This document shows, piece after piece, positions 53,632-64,000 of a stretch of DNA of 64,000 nt (its first letter is position 1; each line of letters opens with the position of its first letter). The DNA comes from Loigolactobacillus coryniformis subsp. coryniformis KCTC 3167 = DSM 20001 (GTDB lineage Bacteria > Bacillota > Bacilli > Lactobacillales > Lactobacillaceae): contig NZ_CP017713.1 of assembly GCF_002706425.1 (NCBI RefSeq), positions 2,728,001-2,792,000 on the forward strand, written 5' to 3'. Under the pieces are notes generated by a model, which was given only the letters and a program-made list of their open reading frames with translations, searched no databases and was not told the DNA's origin. The translations under genes and the position numbers were made by a program.

Positions 53632-54668
53632 ATTGTAAAATTAATCCGAACGCTGTTCGGACAAAAAAGATCAGCTTCCTTTAAAATGGTGTTTACCACA
53701 AACCCATCTTTTAGGAGCTGATCTTTTGTCTAGTATAACCTATTCCGAACGAATTAAAATCGAAACCTTTTGTGAACTAGGGCTGTCCAATATCCAAATG
53801 GGCGTTCGGCTGAACCGATCACCGTCAACAATTTCTTATGAATTATCTCGATGTCAACCTTATCAGGCTGAATTAGCACAAACAGATGCCGAATACAAGC
53901 GATCACGATGTGGTCGGAAAACTAAGCTAAGCGATGAGTTAAAGCAAAAAATTCTCAACCATTTACGTCTAAGCTGGTCACCAGGAATGATTGCTCACGA
54001 ATTTAAACTAGCTACTAAATCTATTTATAATTGGCTAAATCAGGGGAGAATTGGTTTCTCCTTGAATGATCTACCCGAACATGGCGTACGCCAACGGCGT
54101 AACGTTGACCAACGATCCAAATATAACCAATCTTTGGGGCGATCAATTGAATAGCGTCCCATGATGATTAATCAACGTAATCGCATCGGCGATTTTGAAC
54201 TAGATACAGTCGTTGGTCCTCGTGGGCATAGTAAGGCAGTTTTATTAACTTTAATCGATCGCAAATCACGGTTCCTTTGGGCATACCGGTTAAAAGATCG
54301 GACGACAGCGACTGTTAATGAAGCACTAACTAAGTTCCTAACCACTTTTAATGGTCCGGTGCACAGCTTTACTGTGGACCGTGGCACTGAGTTTAGTGGG
54401 CTAGTATCACTTGAATCACAATATGGTATTAAGACCTATTACTGCCATGCTTATACGCCAGCTGAACGTGGTAGTAATGAACGCTTTAATCGGAATTTAC
54501 GTTATTTTTATCCTAAAGGGACTCGTTTTGAGCACATTAGTGCTCAAGATTTAACGACGACGTTACTCCAAATTAACCAGCGACCGCTTAAAATACTCGA
54601 CTGGCAAACACCGTATCAGGTTATGCTGACAAATTTGTCCAAAAATTCGGATTAAATTTGCAATCTAC
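53628..54668 (+). mobile_element. IS30-family element with a nonsense mutation
   Basis: Imperfect inverted repeats (GTAGATTGTAAAATTAATCC at left; complement of GGATTAAATTTGCAATCTAC at right). Its left 100 bases are duplicated at 42836-42936. The dld stop codon overlaps the left end. Confidence 0.85.
53726..54655 (+). pseudogene. IS30-family transposase with an internal stop
   Basis: One frame from 53726 to 54655: helix-turn-helix LSNIQMGVRLNRSPSTISYE, then GRSIE, a TAG at 54152-54154 where related transposases have Glu (SIEERP), then FELDTVVGPRGHSKAVLLTL, SFTVDRGTEFSGL and AERGSNERFNRNLRYF. A single base change explains the loss; everything else is intact. Confidence 0.88.
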
Positions 54669-54669
54669 C

Positions 54670-54846
54670 AATTTATCAATCCAATTGTCAAAATCCATTA
54701 ACGAGCCGATAGTTGTTATTTTCCCCGTATCAGCTTCTTTTTTAGCTTTTGATGCCCCGGGAGAATCCAGAAAGTTAACCAACACTTCATTATTGGCAGT
54801 TTTAACCGGTGCAATCGTTTTATCTTTTCTAATACTCGGTACTCAT
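54670..54846 (-). pseudogene. Unrecognised gene fragment, frameshifted and cut by IS30
   Basis: On the minus strand an ATG ending at 54846 has a perfect GGAGG site but stops after five codons. One base shift opens a frame encoding SIRKDKTIAPVKTANNEVLV and NFLDSPGASKAKKEADTGKI, continuing to the IS30 end. It looks like a damaged plasmid gene of unknown family. The opposite-strand ORF covering the same bases shows no coding signals. Confidence 0.35.
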
Positions 54847-54922
54847 TTAATTCGCCTCCAGATGTTTACCGTGTTTGTGCGACTGCAATTAACCTAATCC
54901 GTTATTGTAGGTGGACGGAAGC

Positions 54923-54972
54923 AAAAAAGCACGATTTACCGGCATAAAAATGCCACTAAATCGTGCTTTTTT
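54923..54972 (-). terminator. Terminator of the bgl operon
   Basis: AAAAAAGCACGATTTA pairs with TAAATCGTGCTTTTTT; between them CCGGCATAAAAATGCC forms an inner loop. It lies downstream of the 6-phospho-beta-glucosidase gene. Confidence 0.85.
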
Positions 54973-55004
54973 AAGTTAGGGGCTCCCCTGCTAATTGAAA
55001 CGCC

Positions 55005-58379
<3,375 letters not shown>

Positions 58380-58393
<14 letters not shown>

Positions 58394-59243
58394 GTTGCCT
58401 CCCCGTATTTTCGGTGATCCGTGCAATGTGAATCGTCATGTAGAGTAGGTCCTCATTGCTAAGATCATAATTATAAGTTTGGTGAATAAACGTTTTAATC
58501 TTTAACGCGCATTCGTACGCGGCGACCTTTTTACCTTTAATAATTGCAAGCATGTCGTTACTGAGGTCACCAATGGATTGTTTTTCATTGTTGTACATCA
58601 TGTATTGCCAGAAAAATTTTAAGTGCGTGACAAACCGGTTATAATCGAGTGATTCCCGATCAATATCTATTGCCAGTTGGTACGTGACGATGCTGGTGAG
58701 TTTCTTAATAAAGTTGACGACAGCTTGAAAGTCATCTAACCGGTTCCCGAGTTCCCCGCTAATAATATGAATTGCCATGAACCCCGCCTCGTCTTCTGGT
58801 AGTGGTACCCCGCACTGTTGTTCGATCAGCTGTAATGCCCAGAGACCAATCGAAAATTCTTTGGGATAAAAGCTGCGAATCTCCCAAATAAATTGGTTGG
58901 TTAAAAATAAGTGTTCCTTGGCTCGGTCGACAGCGGACGCAATGTGGTCCGTTAAGGCGATGTAGACGCTGTCGGTCAGGTCGATCTGATCATCTGCTTG
59001 GGCCTTATCAACGATGCGTTTGGCAATTTGGAAAAACTGGATTGGGATATCGTTGATCATATCTAAAATTAGTTTTCGGTCCCCACGGCTAACCGGAGCA
59101 AACGTTTTATAAATCTTACTTTCATCAACCTCCTCATTGACGTGTTTACCGTAAGCCACGGCCTTGCCAATAACGATAAGTTCTTGGTGATCATCAGTGT
59201 GCGTGATAAATGCATTATTGTTCAGGATCTTTTTGATTTTCAT
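58380..59243 (-). CDS. BglG/LicT-family transcriptional antiterminator
   Basis: 287 residues: N-terminal CAT RNA-binding domain (KIKKILNNNAFITHTDDHQE, VIGKAVAYGK), then PRD1 (LTDHIASAVDRAKEH) and PRD2 (FWQYMMYNNE...LYMTIHIARI) with the regulatory histidines. It prevents termination at the hairpin just upstream when the beta-glucoside PTS is active. I place the start at the ATG ending at 59243 behind GGGGGAG; the longer upstream frame crosses the terminator. First gene of the three-gene operon. Confidence 0.93.
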
Positions 59244-59275
59244 CACATCACTCCCCCTTAAATGACGTTTTTTTA

Positions 59276-59312
59276 ATAAAAAAAGCCCACTTAGCCCCTC
59301 GACTAAGTGGGT
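59276..59312 (-). terminator. Leader terminator controlled by the antiterminator
   Basis: ACCCACTTAGTCGAG pairs with GGCTAAGTGGGC and is followed by a T run on the minus strand. It sits between the promoter and the antiterminator gene and overlaps the RAT element, so the two structures are mutually exclusive. Confidence 0.88.
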
Positions 59313-59347
59313 TTTGTGTAGCACTGAAACTTTGCTATAACAATCCC
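59309..59347 (-). promoter_or_regulatory. RAT (ribonucleic antiterminator) element
   Basis: GGGATTGTTATAGCA, a loop, then TGCTACACAAAACC closely resembles LicT/SacY-type RAT sequences and overlaps the first arm of the terminator. Binding of the antiterminator here would let transcription proceed. Confidence 0.8.
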
Positions 59348-59378
59348 AATGAATTATTCGTCATTAATTTATGTGTTA

Positions 59379-59394
59379 ATGTTAGCGCTTTTAT
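59379..59394 (-). promoter_or_regulatory. cre-like site of the bgl operon
   Basis: ATAAAAGCGCTAACAT on the minus strand fits the CcpA cre pattern except for one base in the conserved TG. It lies just upstream of the leader promoter. Confidence 0.6.
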
Positions 59395-59470
59395 TTACGG
59401 GTGTCAATCACCTTTTAAGCCTATTCAATGATAGCAATGGTCGACTTCCCTGGTTTAACGGGCCTGATCG

Positions 59471-59710
59471 TTAGTCAGAAGTTTCTAAGTCGGTACTGTC
59501 ACCTAGTATCTGTGAAACATTGATAGTTGGTAAAATTAATGCTGGATATTCATTAGACGCATTAGTTATCCCTGATACTAAGGCCCGAACATAGGGATAA
59601 AGGATTGCAACGGCGTTTTTATTGATCAAGGTGTCAATGCCTACTTGTGCTTGGTCGCGGTTTGCTTTGATTAAAGCAACGACCGCTTTGGTCTCTTCCT
59701 CTTGGGACAT
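59471..59710 (-). CDS. SecB-like chaperone fragment
   Basis: 79 residues. The C-terminal half (NAVAILYPYVRALVSGITNA, YPALILPTINVSQIL) matches the end of SecB-type export chaperones, whose usual length is 140-160 residues. The N-terminal half of the SecB fold is missing and I see no good ribosome site for the ATG ending at 59710, so this is probably a truncated gene. Stand-alone SecB-like proteins in Gram-positives often come from phages or toxin-antitoxin-chaperone systems; no such partner is present. Confidence 0.5.
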   Translation of the reverse strand: MSQEEETKAVVALIKANRDQAQVGIDTLINKNAVAILYPYVRALVSGITNASNEYPALILPTINVSQILGDSTDLETSD

Positions 59711-59809
59711 CAAACCAACTCACAATCGAATGTTTTTCACTGCGATAATTTGTTACCTACAGGAAACAAATTACCTAATGATTAGGAATTAACTAAAATT
59801 TTCAGTATA

Positions 59810-59861
59810 AAATATCCGGTGGCGGTCATCAAAATTCATTGACTCTTGGCACCGGATATTT
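59810..59861. terminator. Hairpin with A/T-rich arms next to IS30 copy B
   Basis: AATATCCGGTG pairs with CACCGGATATT across a 29-base loop. Could terminate transcription in either direction. Its original gene context was on the other side of the inverted segment. Confidence 0.5.
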
Positions 59862-59897
59862 ATAAAAATTATGATTAATATCGTGCTTTCTTTAAAC

Positions 59898-61133
59898 CCC
59901 AAATTGCAAGAACAAATTAGCCACGCAATAAATCCCGGTAAGACAGTATTTTCATTGATATTCATATTTTAAAGATTCAATCTTTAGCCAGCGGCAGCGG
60001 AGAAAAGCTCTTTTGGGGTTTGGTAACCTGACTGCCGGCGTGGTAAGTTGTTTAGCTTGGCTTCCACTGCTTGGATATCACTAGGGCCCAAAGTATCCAT
60101 GGACAGGCCCTTAGGCACATCACGACGGATCATTCGATTATGCGCCTCATTTGTGCCTCGTTCTGAAGAGCGGTAAGGGTGGGCATAATAAAGGTCGGCA
60201 ACCCCGTCAAGCACCGTCCCCGCCGCTGCGAATTCTGCCCCGTTGTCAGCGGTAACGGACTTCATGATGTGTCCATATTCTTGGCAGATCTTAGCCAGTT
60301 CGTAGTTGACTGAATCGGCGTCACGGCCATCAATCAAACGCAGGATCTGACAGCGAGATTGGCGCTCGATCAGCGTTAGAATGACACTTTCTTGGCCATT
60401 ACGTTTACCGACTACGGTATCCAACTCAAAGTGACCGAACTCTTGGCGCTGATCAATACTTTTAGGTCGCTCTTCGATACTTCGTCCGGCCAGACGCTTA
60501 TGCTTGGGTGAATGGTGGTGTTTGGTGCGGCGCCGGTTTTTTTCGAGCAGATCAAGATTACGGACTTCAAGTAGTTGCGCATCGATATAGTGGTATAACG
60601 TCTTGGTCGAAACCATCTCCTCAGGTTGATATAAGCCTTCAAGTTTAGCACGGCCCACCGCGGCATCAGGCGACCAACCGTCTTGGTGCAAATGGGCCGT
60701 AAAGTAGTGGATAAAGTCAGCGACACCAGCGAGTTTCAAAGGTCGATGACAGGACATTCGGTTAGCTTCGTATTTGGCCTGTGCCGCTTCTGGCGAGTAC
60801 TCGCGGTGATATTGCCGTTGACCGTTCACTTTTTTAACTTGGTCGATCTCACCACGGCGTAGCTCATTACTGATTGTTTGATGACAAACGCCGATAACTC
60901 TAGCAATTGCGCGGTTAGAGTATCCTTGGCTGTGTAGCGTGGCGATTCTGCCGCGCTCAAATGAAGTTAGGTGGTGACCTTTTTCTCGGACTGTGGTATT
61001 CTGTTCTTGCATCAAGACAATAACCTCTTTCATTTTTGTGTTGGAACATCAATGATAACAGAGATTTGTCTTGGTGTTTTTTATTTTTTCAATTAGCCGG
61101 ATCTAATTGGCTAACTTGATTATAAAACGCGCG
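59898..61133 (-). mobile_element. IS30-family element, identical copy B
   Basis: 1,236 bp, inverted relative to copy A. Read in the direction of its transposase, the left flank is the 5' part of the split 71-codon gene, and the right flank is unrelated to copy A's left flank. Confidence 0.9.
59984..61033 (-). CDS. IS30-family transposase, copy B
   Basis: 349 residues, identical to the product at 30669-31718, with the same helix-turn-helix and DDE motifs. Intact, so either copy could supply transposase. Confidence 0.93.
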   Translation of the reverse strand: MKEVIVLMQEQNTTVREKGHHLTSFERGRIATLHSQGYSNRAIARVIGVCHQTISNELRRGEIDQVKKVNGQRQYHREYSPEAAQAKYEANRMSCHRPLKLAGVADFIHYFTAHLHQDGWSPDAAVGRAKLEGLYQPEEMVSTKTLYHYIDAQLLEVRNLDLLEKNRRRTKHHHSPKHKRLAGRSIEERPKSIDQRQEFGHFELDTVVGKRNGQESVILTLIERQSRCQILRLIDGRDADSVNYELAKICQEYGHIMKSVTADNGAEFAAAGTVLDGVADLYYAHPYRSSERGTNEAHNRMIRRDVPKGLSMDTLGPSDIQAVEAKLNNLPRRQSGYQTPKELFSAAAG

Positions 61134-61216
61134 GTAATTTCTTTTAAATATTTGTAGGTTCCTTTAGTCTGCAAAACGGGTAATTCACTGGCTAAAACTG
61201 CTAATTCGTTGTTCAT
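61134..61216 (-). pseudogene. 5' part of a 71-codon plasmid gene split by IS30
   Basis: ATG ending at 61216 behind AAAGGAG encodes NNELAVLASELPVLQTKGTY and KYLKEIT up to the IS30 end. The last 13 bases (TAAAAGAAATTAC) also begin the right flank of copy A, where the frame continues. It lies 121 bases downstream of the topoisomerase fragment, the order expected in a lactobacillus conjugation cluster. Confidence 0.8.
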
Positions 61217-61245
61217 TTTATGATCTCCTTTGCTTTGTTAATCTC

Positions 61246-61299
61246 ACCCGTTGTTCAGGTTTACTTTTAGGATTGTAAAAGTGAACCTAAATGACGGGT
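61246..61299. repeat. Imperfect inverted repeat between topoisomerase and split gene
   Basis: ACCCGT (61246) and ACGGGT (61294-61299) enclose AGGTTTACTTTT pairing with AAAAGTGAACCT. A stable hairpin on either strand; it may be a terminator/attenuator or a protein site. Confidence 0.6.
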
Positions 61300-61337
61300 T
61301 AACCAACCGGAACGTAGTGTAGGGCGGTAGGCAGGTT

Positions 61338-62337
61338 CTAATCAAAATCAAAACTTAATTTATGGCCGTCAAGCTTTAACTTGGCAGCAAACGACTTTCC
61401 TTTTTTGCTCTTGAAACCCTTTAATTTGCTGGTTTCCCCCTTGGTGACCAGCGCTTTAATTGCGGTCTTACCAAGCGTCTTACTGCTCCATTTCTTGGGC
61501 AGGGTAAAGTCTTCGCCTTGCTTAGGCTTTACAATGTAAAACTTCTGTTTATTTAAAACGGTCGCTTGCGGTGTTTCTAAGAATACTTCGGCGGCTTTTT
61601 GCGCTTGCTGTTGGTGATCGATTTGTTGCTTAATGGCTGCACTGCCAGTCAATTGCGTGGGAACATCAGCAATCAATTTTTCCACGAACTTTTTGATTTG
61701 GTTCAAAAAGTTATCCGGGGTGCGTTCTTCGGTACTGATTTGCTGTAATGCTTGCTCCCATTTAGCCGTCATTTCTGGGCTAGTGAGCAAGGGTTCGAGT
61801 TCAACCGCTTTACATAAAGTAATTCCGGCTTCACTGACGTGGAGATTGTTCTTTTCAGTAACTAAATAGCCACGTTTCTTTAACACTTCTAGCACATTGG
61901 CCCGGGTCGCACTTGTCCCAATGCCTTGCACGTCTTTAAGAATCGCCTGGGCTTCCTCATCATCAAGCGTTTTGCCGGCGGTCTTCATTGCCGTAATTAG
62001 GGTACCTTCGGTAAAGGGTACCGGTGGTGTCGTTTCTTTTTGCGGTGTTTGCAGATTTGCTTGGACTTGATCACCTTGGTGAACGAGCGGTAAAGTTGCT
62101 GCTTCTTGCTGTTCGGCTTTGTGATCATCAAATAAAGCTTGCCAACCTTGCTTAGTTGGGACCTTACCGGTTGCTTTAAAATTGGCGTCACCAACTTGGG
62201 TAATAATGGTGGTTTCCTCGTACTCGTACGGATCAGCAAACATCGCTAACGTCGTTCTTAAAACCAGGTCGTAGACTTGTTGCTGTAATTTAGGCAAGCT
62301 GGCTAGTTTCTCTTTCGTCGGCACGTAACAAGAATAC
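61338..62337 (-). pseudogene. Type IA topoisomerase (TopB/TraE-like), C-terminal part
   Basis: About 330 residues of the C-terminal half of a plasmid topoisomerase III: LQQQVYDLVLRTTLAMFADP, IGTSATRANVLEVLKKRGYL (the winged-helix domain IV motif), SPEMTAKWEQALQQI and repeated C-terminal modules (YIVKPKQGEDFTLPKKWSSK, KGKSFAAKLKLDGH). The N-terminal toprim domain and active-site Tyr are missing: upstream of about 62337 the homology stops and a frame stop appears. Such genes sit next to LtrC-type genes on lactobacillus conjugative plasmids. The breakpoint is the right border of the plasmid-derived region. Confidence 0.85.
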
Positions 62338-62875
62338 TGTTAAATCATCTATTAAAAACACTTATGCATAAAGAATCACAGAAAATAAATTAACAAGTTC
62401 ATACATTCATTAACACCGCTAAATATCTGATAACAATTAAATTGCGCACAATTTTCATGATAACGTTGTGACCACGAAATTAAACTGCGTCTCCAAGAAC
62501 ATTGCAAGCAAATGTTGTCCGTCATATTTCTGTTAAATTCAGTCAAAAATCAGGTCATTTTTCGATTTTATGTTAAGACTTGTGCAATTTTAAGCAAATA
62601 TCTAAAAATAATTCAAAAAAAATTCGCTTTTTATGTGACATTTACACATATTTAAACAAGTTCTAAGACCAAAGGCTTAGGCTTTCATGATTTTTCAATT
62701 ACGTTATGTTACAAACATGTAACGATATTTCAATTTCGGCCAGTTTTGTAATATCGTTGGTATTGGTTTGTTACAGTACACCACTATAATTATCACTGTT
62801 GAATCGATAGTAACTAAGCAACGTCAGTCGATAGTCAGAAATTTATATAGAAATTAAAGCATAAATCCTTTAGGA
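62338..62875. promoter_or_regulatory. Long promoter region of the LysM protein with WalR-type box
   Basis: AT-rich and gene-free. TGTTACAAACATGTAAC at 62707-62723 is an exact TGTWAH-N5-TGTWAH repeat, the WalR recognition pattern for cell-wall hydrolase genes. AACGATATT and AATATCGTT (62722-62756) form an inverted pair spaced about 20 bases. Long untranslated leaders are common for such genes. Confidence 0.6.
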
Positions 62876-63523
62876 GTGATTATTATTTTATTAAGCAAAC
62901 GCGTTAAAATGTTAATGTTCACCACAGCCGGTGCCGCAGGTTTATTCCTAGTCGGTGCACAACAAGCACAGGCCGCAACTGTAACAGCACAATCTGGTGA
63001 TACAGTTTCCGAGCTTGCTGATAAATACGGTGTTTCTATTGATAGCATTGAAAAAGCTAACGATATTGACGCTACTACTCATTTGATCTTTGCTGGTCAG
63101 AATTACGAAATTCCTGACGGCACAGATACAACAACTACACAGGCTGCGACTACACAACAAACTGCAGCACAATCTGCTCAAGCTACACAAGCAGCTCAAG
63201 CACAACAACAAGCTAGTGCAGCTCAAGCACAACAAGCCGCACAAACACAACAAGCTGCTTCAGCTACAACTAGTACAACTTCAACTTCTACTGGTTCAAG
63301 TTCAGAAGAAGCTGCTAAGGCTTGGATCGCTAACAAAGAATCTGGCGGTTCATATACAGCAACAAATGGCCAATACTATGGTAAGTATCAATTAAGTTCT
63401 TCATACTTAAATGGTGATTACTCAGCTGCCAACCAGGAAGCAGTTGCTAACAACTACGTAACTTCACGTTACGGTTCATGGGTTAATGCTCAATCTTTCT
63501 GGCAATCAAACGGTTGGTACTAA
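62876..63523 (+). CDS. Secreted LysM protein with transglycosylase-like C-terminus
   Basis: About 205-215 residues. Signal peptide (MLMFTTAGAAGLFLVGAQQA, cleavage after AQA), one LysM domain (VTAQSGDTVSELADKYGVSI), a Gln/Ala/Thr-rich linker of about 70 residues, and a C-terminal domain AKAWIANKESGGSYTATNGQ ending in WVNAQSFWQSNGWY, as in lytic-transglycosylase/resuscitation-factor-like proteins; the Glu in NKESGG is the likely catalytic residue. The start is uncertain: the GTG at 62876 is only one base from an AGGAG, so a downstream or non-standard start is possible. A WalR-type box upstream suggests control by the WalRK system. Confidence 0.85.
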   Translation: MIIILLSKRVKMLMFTTAGAAGLFLVGAQQAQAATVTAQSGDTVSELADKYGVSIDSIEKANDIDATTHLIFAGQNYEIPDGTDTTTTQAATTQQTAAQSAQATQAAQAQQQASAAQAQQAAQTQQAASATTSTTSTSTGSSSEEAAKAWIANKESGGSYTATNGQYYGKYQLSSSYLNGDYSAANQEAVANNYVTSRYGSWVNAQSFWQSNGWY

Positions 63524-63549
63524 GCCAACACATAAATTCGAAATTTCAA

Positions 63550-63577
63550 AACGTCCGCATTTGCGGGCGTTTTTTTT
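63550..63577 (+). terminator. Terminator of the LysM gene
   Basis: ACGTCCGC pairs with GCGGGCGT followed by eight T. Confidence 0.88.
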
Positions 63578-63737
63578 ATGCACTTTTTAGGCTGAACGAA
63601 CAGCAGGACTGCCTTTCCCGTCGGTTATATGCTATGATTAAAGCGATAACATCTGCGTTAAGCGCGAACAGTAAGCCCCAGATGGCGCTGTTCGGTTTGA
63701 CGGCTTTTAGCTAATTATGTATATAGGAGGTTTTTAT

Positions 63738-64000
63738 ATGTCAACGAAAACATTACCTACGCGTGAGCAGGTGCCCACAGAACTAACTTGGGATCTGACC
63801 ACGGTTTACCCCAGTGATACAGATTGGGAGAACGCTTTTAAAGAAATCACAACGCTGGGGCAGGATGCCGCTAAACTTAAAGGTACCCTTGGCGATAGCG
63901 CACGCGATCTAAGCGACGGTTTGGATCAGATTTTTGATCTTTATCGTAAACTAGAAAAATTATACGTTTATGCTAGTTTGAAACATAACCAAGATAACGA
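63738..64000 (+). CDS. pepF: Oligoendopeptidase F, 5' part
   Basis: ATG at 63738 behind TAGGAGG. The visible 87 codons (PTREQVPTELTWDLTTVYPS, YRKLEKLYVYASLKHNQDN) are the typical start of PepF-type M3 zinc oligopeptidases of about 600 residues, cytosolic enzymes degrading 7-17-residue peptides. The HExxH motif lies beyond the right edge. Confidence 0.9.
   Translation, partial: MSTKTLPTREQVPTELTWDLTTVYPSDTDWENAFKEITTLGQDAAKLKGTLGDSARDLSDGLDQIFDLYRKLEKLYVYASLKHNQDN

Noticed and set aside
54658-54897. A 79-residue hydrophobic plus-strand protein
   Set aside because: No ribosome site, it overlaps the IS30 end, and the opposite strand shows a better, frameshifted coding frame.
63090-63395. Overlapping ORFs in the Gln/Ala-rich linker of the LysM protein
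   Set aside because: Low-complexity CAA/GCA repeats keep other frames open by chance.

Overview
The window reads as a low-to-mid GC Lactobacillaceae genome. Supporting genes are pyruvate oxidase, phenolic acid decarboxylase with PadR, ClpL, PepF, a LicT-type bgl operon, cre boxes and many IS30/IS3/ISL3/IS256 elements. A Loigolactobacillus-like host is my guess; the sequence alone does not prove genus or species.

Bases 1-25,100 look like ordinary chromosome. In order they hold a coiled-coil protein (cut by the left edge), the two-subunit L-serine dehydratase, a YfmM-like ABC-F ATPase, and a TPR-type XRE regulator followed by a 38-residue peptide gene. Then comes a flavin and electron-transfer block: an FAD-synthetase-like RibF, a PAS protein with tandem ApbE-type flavinylation motifs, a cytoplasmic ApbE, pyruvate oxidase, NDH-2, a GlcD/D-lactate-type FAD oxidase and a quinol nitric oxide reductase. 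NDH-2 and the oxidase could feed quinone and the reductase could drain it. A perfect FNR-type box lies between pox and ndh, and cre boxes precede pox and the oxidase. A TetR/DHA2 efflux pair with twin operators, padR/padC, a YagU-like protein, a GPH transporter and an orphan ParA-like ATPase follow. A family of imperfect palindromic intergenic repeats (3235, 4908, 12474, 20337, 22542) is scattered here and I did not see it in the island.

Bases 25,103-62,337 look like an integrated, heavily rearranged plasmid. On the left an IS30 element truncates parA, which is followed by a ribbon-helix-helix partner and a 33-bp palindrome. On the right the C-terminal part of a conjugative-plasmid type topoisomerase is cut at about 62,337. 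Cargo includes clpL, an ArdC/LtrC-like protein, a mannose-class PTS with LevR-like regulator, quinone-dependent D-lactate dehydrogenase and a beta-glucoside operon. There are at least ten IS copies or remnants, plus broken fragments: FRG domain, tape-measure protein, KxYKxGKxW signal peptide, SecB-like.

Two identical IS30 copies in opposite orientation (30,569-31,804 and 59,898-61,133) carry the two halves of one 71-codon gene on their outer and inner flanks. The roughly 28 kb between them has therefore probably been inverted by recombination between the IS copies.

Bases 62,338-64,000 return to chromosome: a LysM/transglycosylase-like secreted protein behind a perfect WalR-type box, then the start of pepF.
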